Positions 51,869-62,012 of a DNA stretch of 64,000 nt are shown in pieces. A model generated the notes under the pieces. That model searched no databases. It was given only the letters and a program-made list of their open reading frames with translations, and was not told the DNA's origin. The DNA comes from Aliiroseovarius marinus (GTDB lineage: Bacteria > Pseudomonadota > Alphaproteobacteria > Rhodobacterales > Rhodobacteraceae). Both the position numbers and the translations under genes were made by a program. Every line of letters begins with the position of its first letter. Within the stretch, counting starts at the first letter, position 1. The stretch spans positions 414,179 through 478,178 of the forward strand of contig NZ_ML178712.1 in the NCBI RefSeq assembly GCF_004360145.1, in the 5' to 3' direction.

Positions 51869-53344
51869 TTATGCAGCGGGCTTGTCGTCTGCCTCTTTCA
51901 CGACTTCACCGTCCAGAACGGCGGGGTCGTCGCTGAGCTCTTCTGCGTCTTCAACCGCATCCACCGGGGCGTCACCGACGACCAAGGGCAGCATCTCGGC
52001 GCCCGTAGGCACGGCACCCTCGGCCTCGGGCGCGGGTTTCCACGCCAGCGTGTCAAAGCCATCGCAGTTGTTGCAGACCGGCAGCCATGCGGCGTGCACG
52101 TGGTTGCAGCTTTCGCAGACCCACTGAGGCCCACGCGGCGCGGTTACCGCACGGGCGAGCGTCGCGCGCACATCGTGGTCCGAGGCACCCTCGCCCCGTT
52201 CAATCGCCGCCAGAAGCGTCAGCGCGCGTTGCGTCGGCATCGCGTCCGGCAGATCGCCCAGCGCGGTGCGGGCGGCGGGATAATCCTCGGCTGCGATGTT
52301 CAGCTCGGCCAGCAGCATGCGGGTTTCGGGGTTGCCGTCCTGATGCTTGGTCAGAGCGCGGAACCGCTTGATCCGTTCGGCAGGCGTTTCGTCGGGCGCG
52401 ATGTCGGCAAAGGCTGCAGCCAGATCCGGATGGGGCTGCGCCGACCATGCCTTGACCAGCACGCGCGAGGCGTATTTCGGCTTGCCATCGGCGATGTACC
52501 CACGCGCTGCCATCACCGCAGCGGGCACAAGATCGGGCGACAGGCGGTTGGCCTCAATCGCGGCGACACGCGCCTCGATCGGGTTGCCTTCCTTCATCAC
52601 GCCCTTGGCTTCCGACAGCGCCAGAACCGCATCGCGGCGCTTGTGCACATCGCGCGGCAGGGCGCCATATTTCAGCTTGGCGCCCAGCGTCTTGCGCGCA
52701 CCGGCCCAGTCATTGTTCTGCGCCTGAAGGCCCAGAAGCACATCCTGCGTTTCGGTATGACGCGGCTTCAGCGCAAAGGCTTTCTCGGCCAGCTTCATCG
52801 CTGTCTCGGTGTCACCCTCTTCCAACTTCTGCTTCATGATTCCGCGCACGCCGACAAACTGCGTGCGTTCATCTTTCAGCAACCGCTTATAGACCTGAGC
52901 CGCCTTGCGCTTATCCCCCGACATCTCGGCCGCTTGGGCGGTCAGCAGGTTGGTCAGTTCGGGACGGCGCAGATATTTCTCGGCCCGGGCGGCCTTCGAC
53001 ATCGCGGTCGAGCTTTCGCCCGACGCAATCGCCATCATGCCCTCGGCCAGCGCTTCATAGCCTTTGCGTTCACGCGAACGGTCGAAATAGCGCGAAATCG
53101 CGGTTTCGTCGCCATTCACGAAGCGGACAAAAGCAACCAGCAGCCCAAACACGATCAGCGCCAGCCAGATGGCTATGACCAGAAGCACCCCGGCGATAAC
53201 CGCCTGTAAGGGCTCCATGTTGAATTCCGTTCCGCCGATGGCGATACGCACGCCACCTTCGGTTTCCATGAGGATCCCAGCGCCCACTGTCAAAAGTGCA
53301 ATCGCTGCGATGAACAGGATAATCTTAATCAAAGACCAAAGCAT
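51869..53344 (-). CDS. hemY: HemY-like TPR membrane protein
   Basis: 491 residues: two N-terminal membrane helices (about 5-27 and 45-73), the HemY_N region (RFVNGDETAISRYFDRSRERKGYEALAEGMMAIASG), a TPR-like helical array and a C-terminal zinc-ribbon-like pair CESCNH...CNNCDG. In this group the protein is encoded with hemD and Mic60; its exact part in heme synthesis is unsettled. It starts 10 bp after the Mic60-like gene. Confidence 0.9.
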   Translation of the reverse strand: MLWSLIKIILFIAAIALLTVGAGILMETEGGVRIAIGGTEFNMEPLQAVIAGVLLVIAIWLALIVFGLLVAFVRFVNGDETAISRYFDRSRERKGYEALAEGMMAIASGESSTAMSKAARAEKYLRRPELTNLLTAQAAEMSGDKRKAAQVYKRLLKDERTQFVGVRGIMKQKLEEGDTETAMKLAEKAFALKPRHTETQDVLLGLQAQNNDWAGARKTLGAKLKYGALPRDVHKRRDAVLALSEAKGVMKEGNPIEARVAAIEANRLSPDLVPAAVMAARGYIADGKPKYASRVLVKAWSAQPHPDLAAAFADIAPDETPAERIKRFRALTKHQDGNPETRMLLAELNIAAEDYPAARTALGDLPDAMPTQRALTLLAAIERGEGASDHDVRATLARAVTAPRGPQWVCESCNHVHAAWLPVCNNCDGFDTLAWKPAPEAEGAVPTGAEMLPLVVGDAPVDAVEDAEELSDDPAVLDGEVVKEADDKPAA

Positions 53345-53354
53345 CGGCGGTTCC

Positions 53355-54641
53355 TCAGTTCGTGTTCATGTGCTGGGACAGATCGGCAGCGGCGGCCAGG
53401 GCATCGCGACGCGCGGTGGCGGTTGCGATCCACGGGGCCAGCGCAGGCTGTCCGGCGTCAGGCATGGCGGCCAGTTCCGTCAGTGCGGTGTCCAACTGCC
53501 CAGCCTTCAGCGCGGCTTCGGCGCGCGACAGGATGGCGTCGGGATCGTCGCCCTCTTTCGGTTCCAACGACCGCGTGCCCAGCTGGGTGCGGAAAAAGGC
53601 CGAGACGCGATCCATCTCGCCCGCTTCCACAGCCGCGCGGATCGACGCATCCAGCGACGCGCGCGCAGCTTCCGGGAAGCTGGACTGGAGCGTTTGTTGG
53701 GTGGCAACACCATCCGCCGCAATGGCCGACAGCGCGTCCGGCGCGGTTAGGCCTGCGTTTTCCGTCAAATCAAACAGCGCGTCCCCAAAGGGCTGGCCGG
53801 TTTCAAGGGCTGCATGCACGCGCGCCATTGCGGCCCGCGCTGCTGCTGCCCGCGCGGTTTCAGCGGCCGAGACTTCCAGCGTCTGCGCATCTTCTTTCTG
53901 GCTGGTGATCCGCGCAAGCTCGGTATCCAGCATCTGGCGCATCTGCTGCAACTCACGCTCATACGCAGCGGCAGCAGCTGCAGCGGCTTCCATGCCGGAT
54001 CCCTGCGGCAGTTTTTCGACCGTGTGAATGCGGTTCTCAAGCTCGTCCAGCTTCGCGCTCATCCCGTCAAGCTGCGTGCGCAGCTGGTCCATTGTGCCTG
54101 CGGTTTCGTCCCGCAGCCGATCCAGCCCATCATCCGCGGCCAAGGCGCTCAGGCTGTCACCCTGCGCAGCGGTGCTGCTTTCCAAACCGGCAATCCGGTC
54201 CTGAAGCGCGGCCATCTCGGCGATCATCGGATCTTCTTCCGGCTGCCCAAACGACCACTGACCCGCAAACTGGGCGGCCCCAAATCCAAGGGCTGCGGCA
54301 ATCACACCACCCAACAGCATCGGGCCAAAAGCAGATCCGCTTTTCTTGGGTTCTGCGGCAACCGGGGCTGGGGTCGGTTCAGCAGAAGTTTCAGCCTCTT
54401 CCGGGGCCCCCTCAGCACGCTCCTCGGCGTCAGCTACGTCTTTAGGCAAATCTTCGCCGTCCGTGCTCTCGGCCGCGTCGGAAATCACAGCGTCATCCTG
54501 CTCAGACTCCGCCGCAGGCGCATCCTCGGTCGGGTTTTCAGGAGGTGTATCCTGGTCCTCGTCCAGCTTGGTTTCTTCAACGACAACGGCGTCTTCCACC
54601 ATTTCCGCCGTTTCCTTGGCTGTTTTCGGAGACTTGGCCAA
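53355..54641 (-). CDS. Mitofilin/Mic60-like membrane protein (COG4223 type)
   Basis: 428 residues: an acidic, low-complexity N-terminal 100 residues, one membrane helix (about 105-127), a long coiled coil (AALQDRIAGLESS to QMRQMLDTELARI) and a C-terminal mitofilin-like helical domain (FRTQLGTRSLEPKEGDDPDAILSRAEAALKAGQL). Alphaproteobacterial homologues of mitochondrial Mic60 have this build and occur next to hemD and hemY. It would act in inner-membrane shaping or envelope contact. Confidence 0.88.
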   Translation of the reverse strand: MAKSPKTAKETAEMVEDAVVVEETKLDEDQDTPPENPTEDAPAAESEQDDAVISDAAESTDGEDLPKDVADAEERAEGAPEEAETSAEPTPAPVAAEPKKSGSAFGPMLLGGVIAAALGFGAAQFAGQWSFGQPEEDPMIAEMAALQDRIAGLESSTAAQGDSLSALAADDGLDRLRDETAGTMDQLRTQLDGMSAKLDELENRIHTVEKLPQGSGMEAAAAAAAAYERELQQMRQMLDTELARITSQKEDAQTLEVSAAETARAAAARAAMARVHAALETGQPFGDALFDLTENAGLTAPDALSAIAADGVATQQTLQSSFPEAARASLDASIRAAVEAGEMDRVSAFFRTQLGTRSLEPKEGDDPDAILSRAEAALKAGQLDTALTELAAMPDAGQPALAPWIATATARRDALAAAADLSQHMNTN

Positions 54642-54716
54642 TATAACGAACCCCTCGAATCTTGCTCTAAAATGCTGCAGCTGCGTAGAACAGCCTACCC
54701 CTTGCCTTGGTGCGGC

Positions 54717-55409
54717 TCAAGCGACGTGACCACGCAATGCTGCGACAATCCCGCTCACCATCGCATCACCGGTCGGCGTACCGACAAATTCGGCGGTTTC
54801 GCCTGTCACCACACGCCATTCTTCTGCGACCGCATCACTCATACCTATGACGTGGAGGTGCCGACCCGGTTTCGCAATGGCTTCCCCAACCAAACGCGCC
54901 GAACGGGGCGAAAAAAGGGGAAGCAGGGCGGGGTCTTCCCCTTCCAACGCCGCGCGTGCGGTATCGGTCAGGGGCTGCGCCACCTGCGCATAGACCTGAT
55001 GGTCGCGGCATGACAGGCTGGCAGCGGTCAAACGCGCCGAGATATCGACCGCTTTATGCGAGCCACAGAGATGCACATAGCTGCCCGGTCGCGCACCCAG
55101 CTTCTGCAACAGTGCTTCGGCATTCACCGCAACGGTTTGGACCTGCGCGCCTTGCGCCACTGCGGCCTCGGCTGTGCGGCTGCCGACGCAATGGGCGGTG
55201 ATGCCGGACAAATCCCCCCGCACCGCGTGTTCCGAGGTCAGGATGACCTCCACCCCAGACAAGTCGGGCCAATCCCCAATCGGCTGGATCTGCAAAATCG
55301 GCGAGATCACATGCGGCACTTCCTGCCCCAGCGCCGCTTCGACCTGCGTCAGAAACCGCTGCGCCGCCGCCTTTGGGCGCGTCAGGACAAGGATTGGAAG
55401 CTTGGGCAT
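54717..55409 (-). CDS. hemD: Uroporphyrinogen-III synthase
   Basis: 230 residues with the two-domain HemD layout. Recognisable blocks are VLTRPKAAAQRF at the start, ILTSEHAVRG, HCVGSRTAEAA and LLPLFSPRSARLV. It closes hydroxymethylbilane to uroporphyrinogen III with inversion of ring D. It is the first of three collinear genes (hemD, Mic60, hemY), divergent from tsaD. Confidence 0.9.
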   Translation of the reverse strand: MPKLPILVLTRPKAAAQRFLTQVEAALGQEVPHVISPILQIQPIGDWPDLSGVEVILTSEHAVRGDLSGITAHCVGSRTAEAAVAQGAQVQTVAVNAEALLQKLGARPGSYVHLCGSHKAVDISARLTAASLSCRDHQVYAQVAQPLTDTARAALEGEDPALLPLFSPRSARLVGEAIAKPGRHLHVIGMSDAVAEEWRVVTGETAEFVGTPTGDAMVSGIVAALRGHVA

Positions 55410-55487
55410 GTTTCGGGCCGGGATTGTCTGCGAACTGTCTAGGTGTTACCCCCAACCGACCCGTTCCCGCAACAGATCGCAAGCGTG

Positions 55488-56594
55488 ATGACTGAAACTG
55501 ATCAACCCCTTACCGTTCTTGGGCTGGAAAGCTCGTGCGATGATACGGCGGCCGCTGTAGTGCGCCATGTGCCGGGACAGGTGCCTGAAGTGCTGTCCTC
55601 TGTGGTGGCAGGCCAAACCGAGCTGCACGCCGATTTCGGCGGCGTCGTGCCAGAAATCGCCGCGCGGGCGCACACGGAGAAGCTGGATAGCTGCGTGGAA
55701 CAGGCTCTAACACAGGCGAATATGGCTTTATCCGAGGTCGATGCCATCGCCGTCACCGCAGGCCCCGGCCTGATCGGCGGCGTGTTGGCGGGAGTCATGT
55801 GCGCCAAGGGACTGTCGATCGGATCAGGCAAACCGCTGATCGGTGTGAACCACCTTGCGGGCCACGCCCTGACCCCCCGCCTGACGGATCAGGCGGCGTT
55901 TCCCTATCTGATGCTGTTGGTATCCGGCGGGCATTGCCAGTTCCTGATCGCCAAAGGATCCGAGGATTTCACCCGTCTTGGCGGCACCATCGACGATGCC
56001 CCCGGCGAGGCTTTCGACAAAACCGCCAAACTTCTGGGCCTTCCTCAACCCGGCGGCCCCTCGGTCGAGGCCGAGGCGAAGAAGGGCGACCCCAAACGCT
56101 TCAAGTTCCCGCGCCCGCTGCTGGATCGGCCCGGCTGTGATATGAGCTTTTCCGGCCTGAAAACCGCCCTTCTGCGCGAACGGGATAGGCTGGTGGCCGA
56201 ACATTGCGGGCTGCGCGTGCAGGACCGCGCGGACCTCTGCGCAGGCTTCCAAGCCGCCGTGCGTGACGTTCTGGCCGAGAAATCACACCGTGCGCTGAAA
56301 GAATACCTGTCCCTGAACCCCACCCAGCCCACCTTGGCTGTGGCCGGGGGTGTAGCGGCAAATATGGCTATTCGTGGTGAATTAGAGACTGTTTGCGCAC
56401 AACATGATACCGCTTTCCTTGCCCCACCTCTGGCGCTGTGCACCGACAACGCCGCGATGATCGCGTGGGCCGGGATCGAACGGTTCCGCGCGGGCCAACA
56501 AGACGACATGTCCCTGCAAGCCCGCCCGCGATGGCCGCTTGACCAGCGTGCCCCAGCAATGTTGGGATCAGGAAAAAAAGGGGCAAAGGCATGA
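55488..56594 (+). CDS. tsaD: tRNA N6-threonylcarbamoyladenosine synthase subunit TsaD
   Basis: 368 residues of the ASKHA fold, transferring threonylcarbamoyl to A37 of ANN-decoding tRNAs with TsaB and TsaE. Motifs are [13 protein letters not shown], the metal-binding [10 protein letters not shown] region, and SGGHCQF. It gives the t6A substrate for MtaB at 18336. ATG 55488 is chosen; the earlier in-frame start adds 15 residues without family match. It overlaps gpsA by ATGA. Confidence 0.96.
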   Translation: MTETDQPLTVLGLESSCDDTAAAVVRHVPGQVPEVLSSVVAGQTELHADFGGVVPEIAARAHTEKLDSCVEQALTQANMALSEVDAIAVTAGPGLIGGVLAGVMCAKGLSIGSGKPLIGVNHLAGHALTPRLTDQAAFPYLMLLVSGGHCQFLIAKGSEDFTRLGGTIDDAPGEAFDKTAKLLGLPQPGGPSVEAEAKKGDPKRFKFPRPLLDRPGCDMSFSGLKTALLRERDRLVAEHCGLRVQDRADLCAGFQAAVRDVLAEKSHRALKEYLSLNPTQPTLAVAGGVAANMAIRGELETVCAQHDTAFLAPPLALCTDNAAMIAWAGIERFRAGQQDDMSLQARPRWPLDQRAPAMLGSGKKGAKA

Positions 56595-57538
56595 GCATTT
56601 CGGTTCTTGGCGCAGGCGCATTTGGCACGGCTTTGGCGATCTCTCTGGCGCAAAGCGGTCGCGCCGTTGGCCTGTGGGCGCGTGATCCGGGCGACATGGC
56701 GACTGCCCGCGAAAACACCCGCCGCCTGCCCGGCTTTGCCTTTCCCGATAGCCTGACCGTGCTTGAGCAGATCGAGGATGTGCAGGCATCCGACATCATC
56801 CTGTTGGCCGTTCCGATGCAAAAACTGGCCGGATTTCTGGAAGAGAATGCGTCCCTATTTCAGGGCAAAACGCTTGTCGCTTGCTGTAAGGGCGTCGATC
56901 TGCAATCCGGGCTTGGTCCGGCCGAGATCATTCAGCGCGCCTGCCCCTCGGCCACCCCGGCGATCCTGTCCGGCCCCAGCTTCGCCGTCGACATCGCAGC
57001 AGGCCTTCCCACGGCCCTGACCTTGGCCTGCGCGGATGGCGAGGCGCTGCAAACCGCGCTGTCCACCAACAACATCCGCGTGTATCGCTCGACAGATCTG
57101 ATCGGGGTCGAGATCGGGGGCGCCTTGAAAAACGTCGTCGCCATCGCCTGCGGCATCGCCATCGGCGCGGGTCTGGGCGAAAGCGCCCGCGCCGCCCTGA
57201 TGACCCGCGGATATGCCGAGATGCAACGCTTTGCCGCCCTGAAAGGCGCGCAGCCCGAGACGCTGTCCGGGCTGTCGGGCTTCGGCGATCTGACGCTGAC
57301 CTGCTCGTCCGAGAAATCCCGCAACTACAGCTACGGACTGGCGCTTGGCCACGGTGATCCCCTGCCCGAAGGCACCACCGTCGAAGGGCGCGCGACCGCC
57401 AAAGCAGTCTCTAACTTTGCCCAAAACGCTGGGATTGAAATGCCCATCGCGCAGATGGTTGTCGCCGTGCTGGACAATCAACTGACCATAAACGAAGCTG
57501 TCGACATGCTCTTGTCACGGCCGCTCAAGGAGGAATGA
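56591..57538 (+). CDS. gpsA: NAD(P)-dependent glycerol-3-phosphate dehydrogenase
   Basis: 315-residue cytosolic enzyme making sn-glycerol 3-phosphate for phospholipids. The Rossmann start is [14 protein letters not shown]; the catalytic region has [17 protein letters not shown] with its lysine, and [19 protein letters not shown]. It is coupled to tsaD by an ATGA overlap and followed at once by a YciI gene. Confidence 0.96.
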   Translation: MSISVLGAGAFGTALAISLAQSGRAVGLWARDPGDMATARENTRRLPGFAFPDSLTVLEQIEDVQASDIILLAVPMQKLAGFLEENASLFQGKTLVACCKGVDLQSGLGPAEIIQRACPSATPAILSGPSFAVDIAAGLPTALTLACADGEALQTALSTNNIRVYRSTDLIGVEIGGALKNVVAIACGIAIGAGLGESARAALMTRGYAEMQRFAALKGAQPETLSGLSGFGDLTLTCSSEKSRNYSYGLALGHGDPLPEGTTVEGRATAKAVSNFAQNAGIEMPIAQMVVAVLDNQLTINEAVDMLLSRPLKEE

Positions 57539-57811
57539 ATGCTCGTAGCCGTCATCTGCACTGACAAACCCGGTGCCATCGAAACCCGCAAAGCAAACCG
57601 CGAGGCGCATCTGGCCTATATCAAGGACACCGGCGTGGTCGCGCAGGCGGGCCCGTTTCTGGATGCCGACGGCATGATGTGCGGATCGCTTCTGGTGCTG
57701 GACGTCGATGACATGGCCGCCGCGCAGGCCTGGGCCGACGGCGATCCCTATGCCAAGGCCGGTCTGTTTGCCGATGTGCGCATCGAGCAGTGGAACCGGG
57801 TGGTGGGCTAA
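57539..57811 (+). CDS. YciI-family protein
   Basis: 90 residues of ferredoxin-like fold with a conserved His-Asp pair (REAHLAYIKD) and the WADGDPYAKAGLF block typical of YciI. Function unknown, possibly a small hydrolase or dehalogenase-like protein. AAGGAGGAA spans the end of gpsA. Confidence 0.9.
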   Translation: MLVAVICTDKPGAIETRKANREAHLAYIKDTGVVAQAGPFLDADGMMCGSLLVLDVDDMAAAQAWADGDPYAKAGLFADVRIEQWNRVVG

Positions 57812-58227
57812 TGGCGTACTGGCTGTTCAAATCCGAAGTCTCGACCTGGAGCTGGGACCAACAGGTCGCCAAAGGTGACGCGGGCGAGGAATGGGACGGC
57901 GTGCGCAACTATCAGGCGCGCAACCACATGCGCGCCATGAAAATCGGCGATCTTGGCTTCTTCTACCACTCGCAGAAAGAAAAAGAGATCGTCGGCATCG
58001 TCGAGGTGATCGCGGAAAGCCATCCCGACAGCACCACCGACGATGAACGTTGGGATTGCGTGGACATCAAGGCGGTGCGCGCGCTGCCCAAGCCGGTGAC
58101 GCTGGCGATGTGCAAAGACGATCCCCGTCTGGCCGATATGGTGCTGGTCAACAACACCCGCTTGTCTGTTCAACCCGTGACCGAGGCCGAATGGGCCATC
58201 GTGTTGGAGCTTGCGGGCGACGCTTGA
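57811..58227 (+). CDS. EVE-domain protein
   Basis: 138 residues with the EVE/PUA-like fold: AYWLFKSEVSTWSW start, WDGVRNYQARNHMRAMKIGD, GFFYHS and EVIAESHPD. EVE domains bind modified bases in DNA or RNA. The ATG overlaps the YciI stop (TAATG), so it belongs to the tsaD-gpsA operon. Confidence 0.92.
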   Translation: MAYWLFKSEVSTWSWDQQVAKGDAGEEWDGVRNYQARNHMRAMKIGDLGFFYHSQKEKEIVGIVEVIAESHPDSTTDDERWDCVDIKAVRALPKPVTLAMCKDDPRLADMVLVNNTRLSVQPVTEAEWAIVLELAGDA

Positions 58228-58280
58228 CAACCCCCCTGCCCGGCTGGTCGCATGAACCCAGTCGAACAGGAGGAAATAAC

Positions 58281-58670
58281 ATGTTGGAAGTCATCGTCGC
58301 CGCCATCGCGGGCTATGCGTTCGGCGCGGTCTGGTACATGGCGCTGTCGAAACAGTGGGTTGTCGCCGCGGGCATCCAAACCGATGACGCGGGCAAACCC
58401 CATAACGCATCCGACCCGAAACCCTATATCGTGGCCTTTGTTGGCGCACTGGTTGTCGCCGGGATGATGCGGCACATGTTCAGCATGGCGGGCATTGATG
58501 GCGCGGGCAAAAGCCTGATCGCTGGGCTGGGGCTTGGATTGTTCGTCGTAGCGCCTTGGATGATCAACAACGTCATGTTCAGCGACCGGTCGAAATCCTT
58601 GATCTGGATGGATGGAGGCTATGCCGTTGGGGGCTGCACCATCATCGGGCTGGTTCTGGGCGTGATGTGA
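58281..58670 (+). CDS. DUF1761 membrane protein
   Basis: 129 residues with four predicted membrane helices. Family features are FGAVWYMALSKQW near the N-terminus and NNVMFSDRSKSLIWMDGGY near the end. The function of DUF1761 is unknown. A very strong AGGAGGAAA precedes ATG 58281. Confidence 0.85.
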   Translation: MLEVIVAAIAGYAFGAVWYMALSKQWVVAAGIQTDDAGKPHNASDPKPYIVAFVGALVVAGMMRHMFSMAGIDGAGKSLIAGLGLGLFVVAPWMINNVMFSDRSKSLIWMDGGYAVGGCTIIGLVLGVM

Positions 58671-58677
58671 GAAACAA

Positions 58678-58705
58678 GAAGGGGCCCGACGTCTCGGACC
58701 CCTTC
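58678..58705 (+). terminator. Hairpin after the DUF1761 gene
   Basis: A stem of about 12 bp with one mismatch (58678-58689 with 58694-58705), 7 bp past the stop. It is followed by a CT-rich stretch rather than pure T. Confidence 0.65.
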
Positions 58706-58873
58706 CTCACCCCACGTGCTCCCTCAGCACCGCACGTGTCTCTGAATTAAAGGTCCGACCGTCCTGGTCTTCGTAGATGAAGCTAGCGCAGGTTGCGCCC
58801 CCAAGCAATTGAATTGACCGTAAAATACCGTTCAATTGCAGTGGTTTACATTCACCTTCCGTTAAAGACTCAA

Positions 58874-58899
58874 AAAGCGCGACCCGAAGGCCGCGCTTT
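58874..58899 (-). terminator. Terminator of the DUF2853 gene
   Basis: AAAGCGCG (58874-58881) and CGCGCTTT (58892-58899). On the minus strand the stem runs into five T residues. It lies 24 bp after the DUF2853 stop. Confidence 0.8.
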
Positions 58900-58922
58900 G
58901 AAAAATCAGATATCGGGGTGGA

Positions 58923-59264
58923 TTAGCCGTAGACGGCTTCCTTCCCGAAATGCTTCACCAGCATGTAGTACACAACGGCGCGGTACTTGTTGCGCTCGCT
59001 GCGGCCATAGGTGTCGATGACGGCGTTGATCGCGTCCATCAACTGCGGGCCATCAGCCAGGCCAAGTTTCTTGATCAGGAAGTTCTCTTTGACGGTCTCA
59101 AGCTCGCTTTCCTGCGTCGCAGCCACGGTCGAGGCATCGTCATTGTAAATCGCAGGGCCACAGCCAATCGTCACCTTGGTCAAAAGATCCATATCCGGCG
59201 ACATGCCGCATTTGTTCTTAAGGTCGTCTGCATATTTCGCGATCAAGTCGTCACGCTTTCCCAT
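58923..59264 (-). CDS. DUF2853 family protein
   Basis: 113 residues, helical and soluble, with the family pattern LIAKYADDLKNKCG...LTKVTIGCGPAIYN and RNKYRAVVYYMLVKHF. A structural genomics fold exists for the family, but its role is unknown. It is a single-gene unit. Confidence 0.88.
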   Translation of the reverse strand: MGKRDDLIAKYADDLKNKCGMSPDMDLLTKVTIGCGPAIYNDDASTVAATQESELETVKENFLIKKLGLADGPQLMDAINAVIDTYGRSERNKYRAVVYYMLVKHFGKEAVYG

Positions 59265-59423
59265 CAGTGTCTCCCAATTTTATGGACGTTCAATGCATTT
59301 CCTCGAAACTCTAGGCGCAATCGGGATTTCCACAAAGGAAAAGTTTGCCGCAGCTTTCCCCCTAGGTTTTTTCGCCTATCTGGCACAGGATGCCGGCGAC
59401 ACATATTGCTTTAGGAGAGAACA

Positions 59424-59840
59424 ATGGGTCTTTGGAGCTTCGTAAAAGGTGCTGGTAAATCGCTGTTTGGTGGTGACGAGGCCGCGTCTGCCGACAGCCT
59501 GAACAAGGAAGTTGCCGATCTGGGCATCGACACCTCGGGTCTGGATATTCAGGTCGAGGGCGAGAAAGTCACCGTCAAAGGCGGTGAAAACCTAAGCGCG
59601 GAAGAGCGTGAAAAGGTCATTCTGGCTGTGGGCAACGTCGAAGGCGTGGCCGAGGTCGAGGCCGATCTTGAGGGCGAGCCGACCTTCCACACCGTCGAAA
59701 AAGGCGACACGCTTTGGGCGATTGCTGAAAAGACGCTGGGCAACGGTGCGCGCTACAAGGAAATCTTTGAAGCCAACAAGCCGATGCTGAAGGATCCGGA
59801 CCTGATTTACCCGGGCCAGAACCTGCGGATTCCCAGCTGA
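59424..59840 (+). CDS. kbp: BON-LysM protein (Kbp/YgaU-like)
   Basis: 138 residues: an N-terminal amphipathic segment (MGLWSFVKGAGKSLFG), a BON domain (residues about 30-82) and a C-terminal LysM domain (HTVEKGDTLWAIAEKTLGNG to YPGQNLRIPS). E. coli Kbp of this build is a cytoplasmic K+-binding protein. GGAGA precedes the start; a terminator follows. Confidence 0.9.
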   Translation: MGLWSFVKGAGKSLFGGDEAASADSLNKEVADLGIDTSGLDIQVEGEKVTVKGGENLSAEEREKVILAVGNVEGVAEVEADLEGEPTFHTVEKGDTLWAIAEKTLGNGARYKEIFEANKPMLKDPDLIYPGQNLRIPS

Positions 59841-59860
59841 TTTCGCTGAAAAATCCTTTG

Positions 59861-59897
59861 ATTACGGCCTCACGCATGCGGGGCCGTAATTTTATTT
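59861..59897 (+). terminator. Terminator of kbp
   Basis: ATTACGGCC (59861-59869) and GGCCGTAAT (59882-59890), followed by a T-rich run. Confidence 0.88.
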
Positions 59898-59992
59898 TGA
59901 ATAATCGTTGTAAACCGCAACTTTCTGCTTGAGGCGCCGCGCATTTCCCTGTCTCATCCCGTGGACAAAAATAGACACGAGGGAACACAGGA

Positions 59993-61201
59993 ATGGCGTC
60001 TTATCTTAAATCCACACCGACACGTGACGGCTATTTTGGCGACTACGGCGGCGCAATGCTGCCGCCCCCGCTGGAGCCGCACTTCAAAGAAATCTGCGAG
60101 GCTTATGACCGGATTTCCAAGTCGGCCGACTTCATCGCCGAGCTGCGCCACATCCGCAAACATTTCCAAGGCCGTCCGACCCCGGTGTCCTATCTGAAAA
60201 ACTTGTCCGAGCAATGCGGCGGCGCTCAGATCTATGCCAAGCGTGAAGACCTGAACCACACCGGCGCACACAAGCTGAACCACTGCATGGCCGAAGGTCT
60301 GCTGGCCAAGTTCATGGGCAAGAAGAAACTGATGGCTGAAACCGGCGCAGGTCAGCACGGCGTGGCTCTGGCCACCGCTGCTGCCTATTTCGGTCTGGAA
60401 TGCGAGATCCACATGGGCGAGATCGACATCGCCAAAGAAGCCCCCAACGTGACCCGCATGAAACTGCTGGGCGCCGAGGTTGTTCCCGTGGGCTTTGGTG
60501 GCCGTTCGCTGAAAGAGGCCGTGGACAGCTGTTTCGGCAGCTATCTGGAACAAGCCGACACGGCGCTCTTCGCGATCGGCTCGGTCGTGGGTCCGCACCC
60601 GTTCCCGATGATGGTCCGTGATTTCCAGCACATCGTGGGCGTCGAAGCGCGCGAGCAGTTCCTTGAAATGACCGGTGGTCTGCCTGACATGGTCGCCGCC
60701 TGTGTGGGCGGTGGTTCGAACGCGATGGGTCTGTTCTCGGGCTTTATCGACGATGACGATGTAGAACTTTACGGCGTCGAGCCGATGGGCACCTCGTCGA
60801 AACTGGGTGAACATGCCGCGACCATCACCTTCGGCGAAGACGGCGACATCCACGGCTTCCGCACCATGGTTCTGAAGGACGAAAATGGTGAACCCGCCCC
60901 CGTGCACACCGTTGCCTCGGGTCTGGATTATCCGGGTGTTGGGCCAGAGCACGCGCACCTGCACCGTACCGGCAAGGCGAACTATACCGCCTGTGACGAC
61001 AAGGAAGCCTTGAACGCCTTCTTCACCGTCAGCCGCACCGAGGGCATCATCCCGGCACTGGAAAGCGCCCACGCGGTTGCCTTCGCTATGCGCGAAGCCC
61101 CGAAAAACCCGGGCAAGTCGATCCTGATCAACATGTCGGGCCGTGGCGATAAAGACATCGATTACGTGACCGAGAACTTCGGGTTCGGCGAAGACCTGTA
61201 A
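59993..61201 (+). CDS. trpB: Tryptophan synthase beta subunit (TrpB)
   Basis: 402-residue PLP enzyme joining indole and serine. The start has the family block [16 protein letters not shown], the PLP lysine is in [10 protein letters not shown], and the phosphate-binding loop is GGGSNAMG. TrpA and other trp genes are not adjacent, so it is a lone trpB here. A good terminator follows. Confidence 0.96.
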   Translation: MASYLKSTPTRDGYFGDYGGAMLPPPLEPHFKEICEAYDRISKSADFIAELRHIRKHFQGRPTPVSYLKNLSEQCGGAQIYAKREDLNHTGAHKLNHCMAEGLLAKFMGKKKLMAETGAGQHGVALATAAAYFGLECEIHMGEIDIAKEAPNVTRMKLLGAEVVPVGFGGRSLKEAVDSCFGSYLEQADTALFAIGSVVGPHPFPMMVRDFQHIVGVEAREQFLEMTGGLPDMVAACVGGGSNAMGLFSGFIDDDDVELYGVEPMGTSSKLGEHAATITFGEDGDIHGFRTMVLKDENGEPAPVHTVASGLDYPGVGPEHAHLHRTGKANYTACDDKEALNAFFTVSRTEGIIPALESAHAVAFAMREAPKNPGKSILINMSGRGDKDIDYVTENFGFGEDL

Positions 61202-61222
61202 GTTACTGTAAAATCAAAGATC

Positions 61223-61246
61223 AGGGGCGCTTCGGCGCCCCTTTTT
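61223..61246 (+). terminator. Terminator of trpB
   Basis: An 8-bp perfect stem with a TTCG tetraloop (61223-61242) and five T residues. Confidence 0.92.
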
Positions 61247-61249
61247 CGT

Positions 61250-62002
61250 TCAACGGCAGAAACCCCAACCATTGGCCTGCAGGTGAAAATGATCCGCGTG
61301 CAGCCGGTTATACTCCGGCCCCAGAACCAAGCGGAACCATGTGCAGGATCCGCGCCAGATCTGACGCAGGAAGGCGGCTTCCTCGGGCGTGCCATTCCAG
61401 TTCCTAAGCAAGGTCAGTCTGCGCCCGTCAGACAAAAGCGCGCCGGTGATGTCGAAGGCGCGCGCGGTGGCATGACTGCTCCACGCGTTTTCCGTGCCGC
61501 GCGCGGTGCGCATTTTTCGGCAGTTGTAGCTGCCAATATGCAAAAGCTGCGCCACATCCGTCCCCAAGTGTTGATGCGCCGCGGGCTGGACGTCGTGATG
61601 TTCCCACATGGCAAGGCGCAGCGCGGTGGCGCAGCGGGTTTCGACCGGCGACAGCTGCGCGCCGACCAGCGACGACAGGCTACCCCTTTGGGAAATCCCG
61701 CAATGGTCGCCCGAGGTCAGCGGCTCCATCTGCGAGAACGCAACACCGGCCTGCGCCAGCACATCGCGGCACACGGCCTCGTCCCGTGTGGCCATGCGCA
61801 GCTGCCAGCGGGTCACGGGTGTCACGGGTGCTGTGATCGACAAAGGCCGCGTGGGGTTCCAGTGATCGGGCAACACGCTGTCAGGCCGCAACAGCACCCA
61901 CAGCGCAACCAGCCCCAGAAGTGCAAGCGACAACACCGAGGACAACAGAAAAAGCGCCGCCCGCTGTAGGAACGGACGGCGCTTTTTGGTTTCTTCTTCC
62001 AT
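61250..62002 (-). CDS. Extensin-like family protein
   Basis: 250 residues with one N-terminal membrane helix (AALFLLSSVLSLALLGLVALWVL region) and a periplasmic extensin-like C-terminal domain. Family landmarks are SYNCRKM, WSSHATARAFDI, and the end HADHFHLQANGWGFCR. The conserved His and Asp recall D-Ala-D-Ala carboxypeptidase-type zinc hydrolases. ATG 62002 is used; a GTG one codon earlier is possible. It is collinear with ahcY, 10 bp downstream. Confidence 0.85.
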   Translation of the reverse strand: MEEETKKRRPFLQRAALFLLSSVLSLALLGLVALWVLLRPDSVLPDHWNPTRPLSITAPVTPVTRWQLRMATRDEAVCRDVLAQAGVAFSQMEPLTSGDHCGISQRGSLSSLVGAQLSPVETRCATALRLAMWEHHDVQPAAHQHLGTDVAQLLHIGSYNCRKMRTARGTENAWSSHATARAFDITGALLSDGRRLTLLRNWNGTPEEAAFLRQIWRGSCTWFRLVLGPEYNRLHADHFHLQANGWGFCR

Positions 62003-62012
62003 CACCGGACGA

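Noticed and set aside
51701-53209. 502-codon plus-strand frame opposite hemY
   Set aside because: Shadow frame, and it starts inside the tRNA-Thr gene.
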